64,000 nt of DNA from contig DATELQ010000062.1 in the NCBI GenBank assembly GCA_035276475.1, positions 54,027 to 118,026 of the forward strand, in the 5' to 3' direction. Each line of letters starts with the position of its first letter. Positions within the stretch are counted from its first letter, which is position 1. Shown in pieces: positions 26,857 to 35,419 of this stretch. The notes under the pieces were generated by a model that worked only from the letters and a program-made list of their open reading frames with translations, searched no databases and was not told where the DNA came from. This DNA is from DATDFB01 sp035276475 (GTDB lineage: Bacteria; Acidobacteriota; Thermoanaerobaculia; Gp7-AA8). The translations under genes were made by a program, and so were the position numbers.

Positions 26857-27293
26857 CGCGCTCGGTCGAATGGCTGCTCGACGGCCAGCGCGCGCTGCGC
26901 GACCGCTTCAACGACGTCGCCGGGGCGATGCGGCGCAACGACAAGACGGCACTCGACGTCGCGCTCGACGACTTCGAAACGCATCTCCGCCGCTGGACCG
27001 AGGCGGAGGAGCAGGTGCTGATTTCTGCGGTGACGCGCGCGGCGATTCCCGGCCGCGATCCGCGCCGCGAGCTCCGCCTCGAGTACGTGCAGCTCCGCGA
27101 GCTGACGAACTTCATCGCCCGCGGCCGCGAGAACAAAGCGCAGCCGTCAGAGCTCCTCGGGTATCTGGAGAATCTCGACCGCCGCCTGGCCGCCCACGAG
27201 CGGGAGAATCGTTCCGTATATTATCCGGTTGCTGCAGGCAGCCTCACGGAGGACGAATGGGCGATTCTCGAAGCAGCAAGGCCTTCGTTGTAG
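26853..27293 (+). CDS. Hemerythrin-like (HHE) domain protein
   Basis: 146 residues from a GTG that overlaps the fdhE stop (GTGA). A four-helix pattern with ETHLRRWTEAEEQVL (H44 with E50/E52), ELRLEYVQLRELTNF and LAAHERENRSVYYPVA resembles the HHE cation-binding family, which bind two irons and sense or store oxygen, NO or iron. Several of the usual histidines appear replaced by Glu/Gln/Tyr, so metal binding is not assured. Its position at the end of the fdh operon suggests a link with oxygen protection or sensing, which is inference. The end overlaps the start of the next gene by 37 bases in another frame. Confidence 0.68.
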   Translation: MTRSVEWLLDGQRALRDRFNDVAGAMRRNDKTALDVALDDFETHLRRWTEAEEQVLISAVTRAAIPGRDPRRELRLEYVQLRELTNFIARGRENKAQPSELLGYLENLDRRLAAHERENRSVYYPVAAGSLTEDEWAILEAARPSL

Positions 27294-28564
27294 CAGCCGT
27301 TCTCTTACTCGTCGCTGCCGCTGCGCTCGCCGATCCGGCGACGGTCTCCAGCATCACGCCGGCCCAAGGCCTCACGCGCGGCGGCGAGATCGTGCACATC
27401 CACGGCGAGAACCTCATCGGCGCTCCGCTGGCGTGTCCGTCGATCACGTGCGGCGTGTTCGTGAAGTTCGGCGACACGCTGGCGACGATCGTCGACAACA
27501 GCGCCACGGAGATCGTCGTCGTGGCGCCGCCGCACGACGCCGGGCGCGTCGACGTGCAGGTCAACGTGCCGGTGACGCCGACGATCACGCTGCCGTCGGC
27601 GTACGCGTATCAGGATCCGTCGCCCTTCGACATGGTGCGCTTCCTTGTGCCGGTGGTGATCAACTCGTCCGGCGCGGGCGGCACGAATTGGGTGAGCGAG
27701 CTGGTCGTGCACAATGAGAACGCCGAGGCACTGCCGATCAACGGCTCGAAAGTACCGCCGCTGGCGACGTCGATCGTGACGCTGACGCCGCCGACGGGGA
27801 GCGCGGGATCGTACATCGAAGTGCCGAAACGCCTCGCCGACAACATGACCGCGAACGTGCGCGTGCACGACACGACGCGTGACGCCGACGGTTGGGGCGC
27901 CGAGGTGCCGGTCGTGCCGGAGACGCAGTTCCGGCGGTCGATCGTTCTCCTGGCCGTGCCGGCCGATGCGCGCTACCGCGCGCTGCTGCGCGTCTACGGT
28001 TACGGCACGAACGACGCGAACGTGACGCTGACGTTCCGCGATGACGAGACCGGCGAGATCGTCGGCACGCGCACGCTGGCGCTGCAATCGGGCTACGCGC
28101 AGGTGCCTGTGGAGGGCGTGCGCCCGCGCATCCGCGTGCAGGCCACGGCGGAGACGTCGCTGATCTGGGCGTTCGTCTCGGTCACGAACAACACGACGCA
28201 GCAGGTCACGACGATCACGCCGACGGTGACGCCCGCGGCGGTGGCGCTGCCGGCGACGCTGGCGCCCGGCCGCTGGGCGGCGAGCGGCGTCTGCGTGAAC
28301 GTGACGAATACGACGGTCAACATCACGGCGGGCTGCTTCAACGGGTCGTTCGCCGTGCCGTCGATCGGCACCGACGGCCGCTTCGAGATGGACGGCACGT
28401 TCTACTTTGCCGGGCCGGCGCCGATCAATCCGCCGGCGGCGCACTTTTCCGGCGTAGTTCAGGGGACGACGCTGACGATCACGGCGAAGAGCGGCGACAA
28501 GACGATCGGCTCATGGACGGTGCAGCTCGGCGATCCGACGCCGTGCGGGCCGCGCTGCCTATGA
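27257..28564 (+). CDS. Secreted IPT/TIG-domain protein
   Basis: 435 residues; GGAGGA lies just before the ATG at 27257. A signal peptide (AFVVAAVLLLVAAAALA) is followed by an IPT/TIG domain (about 28-112, SSITPAQGLTRGGEIVHIHG with its HIHGENL turn). A longer all-beta region follows (VRFLVPVVINSSGAGGTNWV, SELVVHN, then TFRDDETGEIVGTRTLAL). It ends CGPRCL. Cell-surface or extracellular binding is likely; no enzyme motif is visible. The upstream frame extension is the antisense-like shadow of fdhE and the hemerythrin gene. The stop overlaps the methyltransferase start (ATGA). Confidence 0.7.
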   Translation: MGDSRSSKAFVVAAVLLLVAAAALADPATVSSITPAQGLTRGGEIVHIHGENLIGAPLACPSITCGVFVKFGDTLATIVDNSATEIVVVAPPHDAGRVDVQVNVPVTPTITLPSAYAYQDPSPFDMVRFLVPVVINSSGAGGTNWVSELVVHNENAEALPINGSKVPPLATSIVTLTPPTGSAGSYIEVPKRLADNMTANVRVHDTTRDADGWGAEVPVVPETQFRRSIVLLAVPADARYRALLRVYGYGTNDANVTLTFRDDETGEIVGTRTLALQSGYAQVPVEGVRPRIRVQATAETSLIWAFVSVTNNTTQQVTTITPTVTPAAVALPATLAPGRWAASGVCVNVTNTTVNITAGCFNGSFAVPSIGTDGRFEMDGTFYFAGPAPINPPAAHFSGVVQGTTLTITAKSGDKTIGSWTVQLGDPTPCGPRCL

Positions 28565-29220
28565 GCGACGTCTGGACGGCAGTCGACGACTATGTCGAGG
28601 GGCTCTTCGAGCCGCCCGACGCGGCGCTCGACGAAGCACTGCGCGCGAGCGACGCGGCCGGGCTGCCGTCGATTCAGGTCACGGCGACGCAGGGGAGGTT
28701 CCTGCAGATCCTCGCGCGCGCGGTCGGCGCGCGGCGGATCCTGGAGGTCGGCACGCTCGGCGGCTACAGCACGATCTGGCTGGCGCGCGCGCTGCCGCCG
28801 GCCGGCCAGCTGACGACGCTGGAGATCTCGGCGACGCACGCGGAGGTAGCGCGCCAGAACCTTGAGCGCGCCGGCGTCGCGGACGTCGTCGACGTGCGCG
28901 TCGGCCCCGCCTTGGAGACGCTGCCGCAGCTCGACGGCCCGTTCGACTTCGCGTTCATCGATGCCGACAAGGTCAACACCGCGGAGTACTTCGCCTGGGC
29001 GGTACGGCTCTCGCGGCCGGGCAGCGTCATCGTGGTCGACAACGTCGTGCGCGAAGGGGCGCTCGCCGACGCCGCCACGGACGACGCGAACGTTCAGGCC
29101 ATGCGCCGCTTTCTCGAAGCCGCGGCGAAGGAGCCGCGCGTTTCGATGACCGTGATGCAGACGGTGGGGCAGAAAAAGTACGACGGCTTTGCCATCGCGC
29201 TATGTACGACGCAGCCTTGA
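28561..29220 (+). CDS. SAM-dependent O-methyltransferase (catechol/caffeoyl-CoA type)
   Basis: 219 residues, the usual size of family-3 O-methyltransferases. The SAM-binding motif I ILEVGTLGGYSTIWLARAL, then ALETLPQLDGPFDFAFIDAD with the metal-binding D-x-D region and SVIVVDNVVREGALAD are typical. These enzymes methylate small catechol-like hydroxyls with a divalent metal. The substrate is unknown. Overlaps on both sides place it in the same transcript as the secreted IPT protein and the Coq4-motif protein. Confidence 0.85.
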   Translation: MSDVWTAVDDYVEGLFEPPDAALDEALRASDAAGLPSIQVTATQGRFLQILARAVGARRILEVGTLGGYSTIWLARALPPAGQLTTLEISATHAEVARQNLERAGVADVVDVRVGPALETLPQLDGPFDFAFIDADKVNTAEYFAWAVRLSRPGSVIVVDNVVREGALADAATDDANVQAMRRFLEAAAKEPRVSMTVMQTVGQKKYDGFAIALCTTQP

Positions 29221-29654
29221 CGTTGCGCGCCGCCCGGGCCGACTACTTCGCGCGTTCCGGCTTCGCTTCCGACGGCGGGTACGGCGACAGGTGGGTGAAG
29301 GTGAAGCTTGGCGGGCGATGGCTGCCGGCGTTTCCCAACGTGGCCGCGCGCGTGCGCGCCGTGCAGTTGCACGATCTGCATCACGTGCTGGCGGAGTACG
29401 ACACGTCGTGGCGCGGCGAGGCAGAGATCGCCGCATGGGAGCTCGCCTCCGGATGCCGCGGCTACATCGCAGCGTGGATCCTCAACCTCGGCGGGATGTT
29501 GCTCGGCGTGATCCTCGCGCCGCGGCGCGTGGCGCGTGCCTTCGCGCGCGGGCGGCGGACCCGCAATCTCTACGCGACGGCGTTCGACGACGCGCTGCTC
29601 GAGCGCAACGTGGGCGAGCTGCGCGCGGAGCTCGGGCTTACCCCAACTGCATGA
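29202..29654 (+). CDS. Conserved protein with Coq4-like HDxxH-x11-E motif
   Basis: 150 residues with one clear hydrophobic segment (about 92-112, AAWILNLGGMLLGVILAP). It carries HDLHHVLAEYDTSWRGE, which fits the metal-binding HDxxH-x11-E signature of Coq4 proteins in ubiquinone synthesis, followed by AEIAAWELASGCRGYIAAW. The rest is not obviously Coq4. I call it a Coq4-motif protein of unknown role. It overlaps the methyltransferase gene by 19 bases and the convergent small gene by 17 bases. Confidence 0.6.
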   Translation: MYDAALTLRAARADYFARSGFASDGGYGDRWVKVKLGGRWLPAFPNVAARVRAVQLHDLHHVLAEYDTSWRGEAEIAAWELASGCRGYIAAWILNLGGMLLGVILAPRRVARAFARGRRTRNLYATAFDDALLERNVGELRAELGLTPTA

Positions 29655-29901
29655 GCTCGAACGGCGGCTCCTCGTCGGGCTTTTTCTGCGCTTCGTTCCA
29701 CGCCGCCGCGAGCTCCTCCTGCGGCCAGCCGAGAAAGAGACCGTCGCCGCGGTAGACGTTGTCGTCGAGGAGCGTGATCGCGCCGGCGCCTTCGTCGCAC
29801 TGCACTTCCATCCGCCAGGCCGAGCGCGTAACGTTGCTCTCGCGCGTCCGCACCGGCACGCGCTCCATCGAACGGACCACGGCGTTGGTCATGGAGGTCA
29901 T
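29638..29901 (-). CDS. Small hypothetical protein
   Basis: 87 residues. The C-terminal half looks like a real globular protein (ITLLDDNVYRGDGLFLGWPQ, then EELAAAWNEAQKKPDEEPP), with third-position GC like its neighbours. The ATG at 29901 (MTSMTNAVV) directly abuts the start of the divergent DinB gene; ATG at 29892 is an alternative. No family is recognised. It ends within the end of the convergent Coq4-motif gene. Confidence 0.5.
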   Translation of the reverse strand: MTSMTNAVVRSMERVPVRTRESNVTRSAWRMEVQCDEGAGAITLLDDNVYRGDGLFLGWPQEELAAAWNEAQKKPDEEPPFELMQLG

Positions 29902-29902
29902 G

Positions 29903-30508
29903 ATGCCATACGACTTCCTCATCGATACGTACGAAACGGAGCGGATCAAGACCCTCTCGGTGTGGTCGCAGTTCGGCGACGGCGACCTGGAGTTTCGCCC
30001 CGCGCCGCTCGCGCGCACGCCGCACGAGCAGATGGTCCATCAGTGCATGAGCGAGCATCTCTGGATGACGAACATGCTCGGCATCTCGATCGACCTGCCG
30101 CCGCTGCCGCCAAGCGAGACCCGGCTCGACTTCCTCCGCCACTACGCCGCGGCGACGGCCGCCCGTCTCTCGCAGCTTCGCGCGAAGCCCGACGTGTGGT
30201 TCGAAGAGACCGCGATGTTCTTCGACGTGCCGCGGACAAAGTCGTGGATCATGCTCCGCCGCCTCACACACTCCGCGCATCACCGCGCGCAGCTCACTGT
30301 GTATTTGCGGTTGCTGGGCAAGCCGCTTTACTCGACCTACGGCCCGACTGCCGATACGGGCGGCCTCCCGATCAACAAGGCGCCGGTGGTGTATCGCTAC
30401 GCGACGGTCGAGGAGCTCCTCGGCGCGGAAGAGGAGGGCGGCGAGTTTCCGCCGCTGCCGGGCCCTGGGGAGAAGAGCCCTACCGAACGTCCCCCGAATA
30501 CACGTTGA
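29903..30508 (+). CDS. DinB-family protein
   Basis: 201 residues; the ATG at 29903 follows GGAGG by five bases. The DinB four-helix metal site is visible in EQMVHQCMSEHLWMTN and RRLTHSAHHRAQLTVYLRLL (three histidines). The family includes thiol S-transferases and DNA-damage-induced proteins of unknown role. A longer C-terminal tail (EELLGAEEEGGEFPPLPGPG) is low-complexity. The end overlaps the convergent fdhD gene by 29 bases. Confidence 0.82.
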   Translation: MPYDFLIDTYETERIKTLSVWSQFGDGDLEFRPAPLARTPHEQMVHQCMSEHLWMTNMLGISIDLPPLPPSETRLDFLRHYAAATAARLSQLRAKPDVWFEETAMFFDVPRTKSWIMLRRLTHSAHHRAQLTVYLRLLGKPLYSTYGPTADTGGLPINKAPVVYRYATVEELLGAEEEGGEFPPLPGPGEKSPTERPPNTR

Positions 30509-31295
30509 ACCGCCCGTCCCGCACGAACCCCAGCAGCGTCACGCCGAATTCGCGCGCCAGCTCGATTGCCAGCGACGACGGCCCGCCGACGGCGGCGACG
30601 GTGGGGATGCCGGCCATGATCGCCTTCTGCACGATCTCGAAGCTGGCCCGGCTGCTCACTGCGAGGATCGCCTCCGGCAGCGGCGTCGAGCTCTCGCGCA
30701 CGAACGAGCCGATGACCTTGTCGACGGCGTTGTGGCGGCCGACGTCCTCACGCACGCGCAGGAGCGTTCCCGCCGGGTCAAAGATCGCCGCGCCATGCAC
30801 CGAGCCGGTGGCGCGGAAGGCCGGCTGGGCGTCGTGGAGCTGCGCGGGGAGGCGGTGGATGACCTCGCGGTCGATGGCACCGCGCGGCGGCAGCGGAGCG
30901 GTGACGACGCGCAGCGCCTCGATCGACGTCTTCCCGCAGACGCCGCAGCTCGACGTCGTGTAAAAGTGCCGGTCGAGCTTCGACGCGTCGATGCGCGCGT
31001 GCGAAGCGAGGGCGACGCGGACGATGTTCGGCGATCCCCAGTGCCGCACCGACTCGACGTCCCCGCCGCCGCCCACGAGCCCCTCGGTGAAGAGGAACCC
31101 GACGGCGAGGTCGAAGTCATCGCCCGGCGTCCGCATCGTCACGGAGATATTCTTCTCGCGCGGCTCGCCGTCGTTTGCGGTCCAGGCGGCGCGGATCTCC
31201 AGCGGCTCCTCGATCGCGACGACGTCCTCGGCCCGGTCGTCCTGCGGCCCCGCCGCGACGCGCGTGACCTCGACAGACGCCGTTTTGTCGGGCAT
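30480..31295 (-). CDS. fdhD: FdhD sulfurtransferase for formate dehydrogenase
   Basis: 271 residues. FdhD takes sulfur from IscS and inserts it into the bis-MGD cofactor, which is essential for formate dehydrogenase activity. The catalytic loop SSCGVCGKTSIEAL has C117 and C120, equivalent to C121/C124 of E. coli. FDLAVGFLFTEGLV, LLRVREDVGRHNAVDKVIG and VSSRASFEIVQKA are family hallmarks. It lies about 3.6 kb from fdhE on the opposite strand, so it supports the Sec enzyme from a separate transcript. It is divergent from the porin gene, with 211 bases between starts. Confidence 0.93.
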   Translation of the reverse strand: MPDKTASVEVTRVAAGPQDDRAEDVVAIEEPLEIRAAWTANDGEPREKNISVTMRTPGDDFDLAVGFLFTEGLVGGGGDVESVRHWGSPNIVRVALASHARIDASKLDRHFYTTSSCGVCGKTSIEALRVVTAPLPPRGAIDREVIHRLPAQLHDAQPAFRATGSVHGAAIFDPAGTLLRVREDVGRHNAVDKVIGSFVRESSTPLPEAILAVSSRASFEIVQKAIMAGIPTVAAVGGPSSLAIELAREFGVTLLGFVRDGRFNVYSGDVR

Positions 31296-31506
31296 CTCCG
31301 GATGCTAGCTTTTCGTACCGAACTCGTCTACCGTTCAACCAACAACTCCAGTCTTCTTTCCGTCTGTGCGCTTTACGAGGACTCCTGATGGCCAACGCCT
31401 CGGCATGTCCCACTTCGCAACTGCCGGCTCCAAGCTGCCGCCATGCGGCCCGCGTGGCGTCTTCCCTTTTCGCATGCCACAAATCGATAAGAGAAAGGGA
31501 GTTGTC

Positions 31507-32601
31507 ATGATTGAAAGGTCCAGCCGGGTCCTGTTTCTCCTCCTGATTTGCCTTCTCCTTCCAACCCTCGCCAGCGCGCAGGCCGTCATCAAGGTCAACG
31601 ACAACGTCAACATCAAGTTCGGAACGCTGATCCAGGCGTGGGCGGACTCCGCGGAGATCGCCGCCGACCCGCAGGGCTACGCGAACAACCTCTTCCTCCG
31701 CCGCTTCCGCTTCCTGGTCGGGGGTCAGATTTCGCCCACGATCTCGTTCTTCTTCGAGACCGACAATCCGAACCTCGGCAAGGCGCCGAAGGCGCTCGGC
31801 AGCGGCTTCATCACGCAGGACGCGTTCGTCGAGTGGAAGCCCCTCGGCGCCACGAACAACTCCCTCATGATCGACGCCGGCCTGATGCTGGCGCCGCTCT
31901 GCCGCAACTGCCTCGAGAGCGCGGCCACGCTGCTGTCGCTCGACTACGGCTCCTTCGCCTTCAACGAGAGCGCGCCAACGCAGTCGTCGGCCGGCCGCGA
32001 CACGGGCTTCCTGGCCAAGGGCTATCTCATGAGCAACCACCTGGAGTATCGGGCCGCCGTGTTCCAGGGCTTCCGCCGCGCCGGCTCGCGCAACGCGTTC
32101 CGCACCACGGGGCGCCTGCAGTACAACTTCTGGGATACCGAGGCGGGCTACACCTACCCGGGCGTCTACCTCGGAAATAAGAAGGTCCTCAACGTCGGCG
32201 TCGGCGCCGACCGCCAGAACGATTACAAGGGGTGGGCAATCGACGGCTTCATCTCGCTGCCGAACGCCGCGAAGAACGCGCTCAACGGCGAGCTCACGGT
32301 GCTGCGCTTCGACGGCGGCACGGGCTTCTTCACCACGCCGCTGCCGGAGCAGGATGACTACACCGCACAGCTCGGGTACTATCTCGCATCCCCCAAAGTG
32401 ATGCCCTGGATCCGCTACGAGCATCAGGATTTCAAGGCGGCGGCGAGCGACCCGAACGACAACAACCGCTGGCAGGCCGGTCTGACGTGGTATCCGAACG
32501 GACACAACTTCAACGTCAAGGGCGCCTACTCGCACGTCGCGCCGCGCGTCGGCAACAGCACGAACGAGTACACGGTCCAGATGCAGTTCTTCTACTACTA
32601 G
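31507..32601 (+). CDS. Outer-membrane beta-barrel porin (OprP/phosphate-selective-like)
   Basis: 364 residues. AAAGGGA lies about six bases before the ATG at 31507. A signal peptide (RVLFLLLICLLLPTLASAQ) is followed by alternating hydrophobic/polar strands: NIKFGTLIQAWADSAE, LRRFRFLVGGQISPTISFFF, WIRYEHQDF and the C-terminal EYTVQMQFFYY with aromatic end, typical of porin barrels. Such porins pass anions or small organic acids. A carrier of the MHS family follows 21 bases downstream, so the two may form an outer/inner membrane uptake pair. The longer in-frame upstream start adds a non-signal leader and is rejected. Confidence 0.82.
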   Translation: MIERSSRVLFLLLICLLLPTLASAQAVIKVNDNVNIKFGTLIQAWADSAEIAADPQGYANNLFLRRFRFLVGGQISPTISFFFETDNPNLGKAPKALGSGFITQDAFVEWKPLGATNNSLMIDAGLMLAPLCRNCLESAATLLSLDYGSFAFNESAPTQSSAGRDTGFLAKGYLMSNHLEYRAAVFQGFRRAGSRNAFRTTGRLQYNFWDTEAGYTYPGVYLGNKKVLNVGVGADRQNDYKGWAIDGFISLPNAAKNALNGELTVLRFDGGTGFFTTPLPEQDDYTAQLGYYLASPKVMPWIRYEHQDFKAAASDPNDNNRWQAGLTWYPNGHNFNVKGAYSHVAPRVGNSTNEYTVQMQFFYY

Positions 32602-32622
32602 CGTGAAAGGAGAGGAGCAACC

Positions 32623-33999
32623 ATGACGGACATCCCGATGCCTGGCAGCGCGGTTGGATCGACGGCAGGGCGAGCCGAATACCCGATCAAACGAATCATC
32701 TTCGCCTCGAGTCTCGGCACGATGATCGAGTGGTACGACTTCTACATCTTCGGAAGTTTGGCGACGGTCATGTCGGCGCTTCTCTTCCCCGGCAAGGATC
32801 CGGTGTGGGATGGAATCAAGTATTGGGCGCTCTTCGCGACCGGGTTCATCGTCCGGCCCTTCGGCGCCATCGTCTTCGGCCGCATCGGCGATCTGATCGG
32901 CCGCAAGTACGCGTTTATGGTCACGCTGTCGATCATGGGCCTCTCGACGTTCCTTCTCGGGTGTCTGCCGACGTACGCCCAGATCGGGATTGGGGCGCCG
33001 TTGCTCGTCCTGCTGCTCCGCCTTCTGCAGGGCCTCGCGCTCGGCGGTGAGTACGGCGGCGCGGCGGTCTACGTCGCCGAGCACGTGCCCGACAACAAGC
33101 GCGGCTTCTACACGAGCTTCATCCAGATCACGGCCACGCTCGGCCTCTTCGTCTCGCTCCTGGTCGTGCTCGGCGTGAAGAAGGTGATGACGCCGGACGA
33201 CTTCAAGGCCTGGGGCTGGCGCATTCCCTTCCTGCTGTCGATCCTCCTCGTGGCGATGTCGTTCTACATCCGCATGAAGCTCGCCGAGTCGCCGCTCTAC
33301 GCCGCGCTCAAGAGCCAGGGCAAGACGTCGATCGCGCCGCTCAAGGAAGCCTTCGGCAACTGGTCCAACTTCAAGATCGTGCTCCTCGTGCTGCTCGGCG
33401 CCACTGCCGGCCAGGGCGTGGTTTGGTACACCGGCCAGTTCTACGCGCTGTCGTTCATGCAGAGCATCATGAAGATCGACATCGTCCCGTCGTCGATCAT
33501 CTTGGCCGTCGCGGTGCTGATCGCCATGCCGTTCTTCACTGTCTTCGGGTCGCTCTCCGACAAGATCGGCCGCCTGAAGATCATGATGGCCGGCAACCTC
33601 ATCGCCGCCATCACTTACATTCCGATCTACAAGGCCATGGTGGCATCGACGCCCGACCCGAAGAACCCGAACATGCTGGTGCTGACGCTGCTCGTCTTCA
33701 TCCAGGTGATCTACGTGACGATGGTGTACGGGCCGATCGCGGCGTTCCTCATCGAAGCGTTCCCGGCGAAGATCCGCTACACGTCGTTCTCGCTGCCGTA
33801 TCACATCGGCAACGGCTGGTTCGGCGGCACGGTGCCGCTGATCGGCGCGACGCTCGTGGCCGAGACGCACAACAAGCTGTCCGGACTCTGGTGGCCCATC
33901 GGCATCGCGCTGATGACGTTCCTCGTCGGCACGTTCGTGCTGAACGAGAGCCATCGCAACGAGATCTGGCGCGAGGCCGAAGAAGCGCGTCCCGTCTAG
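32623..33999 (+). CDS. MFS transporter, metabolite:H+ symporter (MHS) family
   Basis: 458 residues, twelve membrane helices. MHS hallmarks are present: SLGTMIEWYDFYIFGSLA in helix 1, FVRPFG-like FIVRPFGAIVFGRIGDLIGR in loop 2-3, LLQGLALGGEYGGAAVYVAE and the ESP-like KLAESPLYAALKSQ. The family takes up organic acids, betaines and similar anions with protons. AGGAGAGGAGC precedes the ATG. The porin gene immediately upstream suggests a joint uptake route; the substrate is not readable from sequence. Confidence 0.9.
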   Translation: MTDIPMPGSAVGSTAGRAEYPIKRIIFASSLGTMIEWYDFYIFGSLATVMSALLFPGKDPVWDGIKYWALFATGFIVRPFGAIVFGRIGDLIGRKYAFMVTLSIMGLSTFLLGCLPTYAQIGIGAPLLVLLLRLLQGLALGGEYGGAAVYVAEHVPDNKRGFYTSFIQITATLGLFVSLLVVLGVKKVMTPDDFKAWGWRIPFLLSILLVAMSFYIRMKLAESPLYAALKSQGKTSIAPLKEAFGNWSNFKIVLLVLLGATAGQGVVWYTGQFYALSFMQSIMKIDIVPSSIILAVAVLIAMPFFTVFGSLSDKIGRLKIMMAGNLIAAITYIPIYKAMVASTPDPKNPNMLVLTLLVFIQVIYVTMVYGPIAAFLIEAFPAKIRYTSFSLPYHIGNGWFGGTVPLIGATLVAETHNKLSGLWWPIGIALMTFLVGTFVLNESHRNEIWREAEEARPV

Positions 34000-34006
34000 A
34001 CATTCC

Positions 34007-34034
34007 GTAGCGCCCCTCGGGTGAGGGGCGCTAC
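34007..34034 (+). terminator. Perfect 12-bp hairpin between an MFS gene and a response-regulator gene
   Basis: GTAGCGCCCCTC (34007-34018), loop GGGT, GAGGGGCGCTAC (34023-34034). All twelve pairs form. It begins eight bases after the MFS stop, where a terminator is expected, but no T-run follows, and only 11 bases separate it from the response regulator ATG. It may be a Rho-independent-like stop, a 5' leader structure or a dispersed palindrome. Confidence 0.6.
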
Positions 34035-34045
34035 CCTCCCGCAGG

Positions 34046-34747
34046 ATGATCCTCCTCGTCGACGACGACACAGCCATCCGCGACTCGCTCTCGAACGAGC
34101 TGCGCGCCGCCGGCTATCCGACGACGACGGCGATCGACGGCGCCGACGGCTTGCGCCTCTTCAGCGCCGGCGCGCCCGACGTCGTCGTCACGGACCTGGC
34201 CATGCCGCGCTCCGACGGCTTCGAGCTGATCTCCGCGATCCGGGCGACGTCGGTAGTGCCGATCATCGTGCTCTCGGTCCGCGGCTCGGACAACGATAAG
34301 GTCCGCGCGCTCGATCTCGGCGCCGACGACTACGTGACGAAGCCGTTCTCGATCGCAGAGCTCCTCGCGCGCGTCCGCGCACAGCTCCGCCGCACGACGT
34401 CGCCGCCGCCGTCAGTGATGGAGTTCCCGGATCTCTCGATCGACGTGGAGCGCCGCCGCGTGGTGCAGGGGGGGCGGGAGGTGCGCCTGACGCCGATCGA
34501 GCTGGCGCTGCTGGAGTTCCTCGCCGCGAACGCCGGGAAGCCGATGTTCATCGCCCAGATCATCGCCCGCGTCTGGCCCGCCGCCCCCAGCACGTCCGCC
34601 GATACGGTGCGCGTGCACATGAGCTCTCTGCGCAAGAAGCTCGAGCCGAACCCCTCCGAGCCGCGCTATATCGTGACGGAGCCGTGGGTGGGGTACCGGT
34701 TCATCGCGGAGCCGACGCGCGCCTCGGCATGGACCGAGGTACCATGA
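34046..34747 (+). CDS. OmpR/PhoB-family response regulator, KdpE-like
   Basis: 233 residues. The receiver domain (1-115) starts MILLVDDDTAIRDSLSNEL, with phospho-acceptor D50 (VVVTDLAMPRSDGF), the LSVRGSDNDKVRALDLGADD segment and the VTKPFS lysine. The DNA-binding winged helix (130-225) has LTPIELALLEFLAANAGKP and RVHMSSLRKKLEP then EPWVGYRF, close to KdpE. Its likely kinase (KdpD-like) is 672 bases downstream, beyond a toxin-antitoxin pair. I infer control of potassium-related genes such as the nearby Kup transporter. No Kdp pump genes are in the window. Confidence 0.88.
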   Translation: MILLVDDDTAIRDSLSNELRAAGYPTTTAIDGADGLRLFSAGAPDVVVTDLAMPRSDGFELISAIRATSVVPIIVLSVRGSDNDKVRALDLGADDYVTKPFSIAELLARVRAQLRRTTSPPPSVMEFPDLSIDVERRRVVQGGREVRLTPIELALLEFLAANAGKPMFIAQIIARVWPAAPSTSADTVRVHMSSLRKKLEPNPSEPRYIVTEPWVGYRFIAEPTRASAWTEVP

Positions 34748-34751
34748 GGGG

Positions 34752-34988
34752 ATGGCGGATGTAACGATTCACGACATCGAAGCCGAGTTGCTTGAGCAGC
34801 TCAACGCCAGAGCGAAGGCATTCGGACGATCGCTTGAAGAGGAAATGCTCGAAATCCTCAGGCGCAGTGTTCCGCGCGTCAAGGGCATTGAAGAGCTGCG
34901 CCGTCTCGCTCGCGAATCACAAGAGCGTTTCCGCGGACGTATCTTTTCCGATAGCACCGACGATATCCGCGAAGATCGCGAACGATGA
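34752..34988 (+). CDS. FitA/VapB-type antitoxin
   Basis: 78 residues. The N-terminus has the ribbon-helix-helix look of FitA-like antitoxins: VTIHDIEAELLEQLNARAKA and GRSLEEEMLEILRRSV. The rest is an acidic/basic tail that would wrap the toxin. It begins four bases after the response-regulator stop and overlaps the PIN toxin start in an ATGA, the normal order for vapBC. Codons are less GC-biased than the flanking two-component genes, suggesting insertion of a foreign cassette. Confidence 0.78.
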   Translation: MADVTIHDIEAELLEQLNARAKAFGRSLEEEMLEILRRSVPRVKGIEELRRLARESQERFRGRIFSDSTDDIREDRER

Positions 34989-35418
34989 CGCTTCTCGTCG
35001 TTGACGCCAGCGTCGTCGTGAAGTGGTTCATAGCCGAACCAAACTCCGAGGCAGCGCTCCGTCTGCTCGATGTTGAGAAGAAGTTCCTCGCGCCCGACCA
35101 CTTGTTTGCCGAGACGACCAACGCGGTGTGGAAGAAGGTGAGGAGAGGAGAGATCTCGCGTGAAGATGGCCGCGAGGCACTGTGGCAGATCGACAATACG
35201 GCTGTGGCCATCAAGACAGTTCCATGCCTAGAACTGCCGCCGATGCTTACACGATCGCTCTGCAGTACGGACGTTCGGTCTACGACGCGATGTATCTTGC
35301 GCTCGCCATCCAACAGAACACCCGCCTGATCACCGCCGACGGCCGGCTCTTTAACGCCCTCGCGGCCGCTCCCGACATTCGCCCGCACATCGAATTGCTT
35401 CGCGAGTACCCTTCTTGA
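34985..35418 (+). pseudogene. PIN-domain (VapC-like) toxin, apparently frameshifted
   Basis: The N-terminal half reads MTLLVVDASVVVKWFIAEPN with PIN acidic residues D7 and E43 (LFAETTNAVWKK). Around 35225-35240 the frame ends up one base off. The C-terminal half continues in the -1 frame as DAYTIALQYGRSVYDAMYLA then LITADGRLFNALA, carrying the remaining PIN aspartates. Read straight, the first frame ends at 35329 as nonsense. Restoring one base gives a complete PIN domain of about 144 residues, ending two bases before the histidine kinase start. VapC toxins are RNases. A one-base deletion, a sequencing error or programmed frameshifting are all possible; decay is most likely. Confidence 0.75.
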
Positions 35419-35419
35419 T

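Noticed and set aside
26589..27293. 234-residue frame in place of the hemerythrin-like gene
   Set aside because: The first 88 codons are an out-of-frame shadow of fdhE; the GTG at 26853 overlaps the fdhE stop and gives a compact HHE-like protein.
31366..31507. Upstream start for the porin gene
   Set aside because: The extension lacks signal-peptide features, while the ATG at 31507 has a good ribosome binding site and begins a clean signal sequence.
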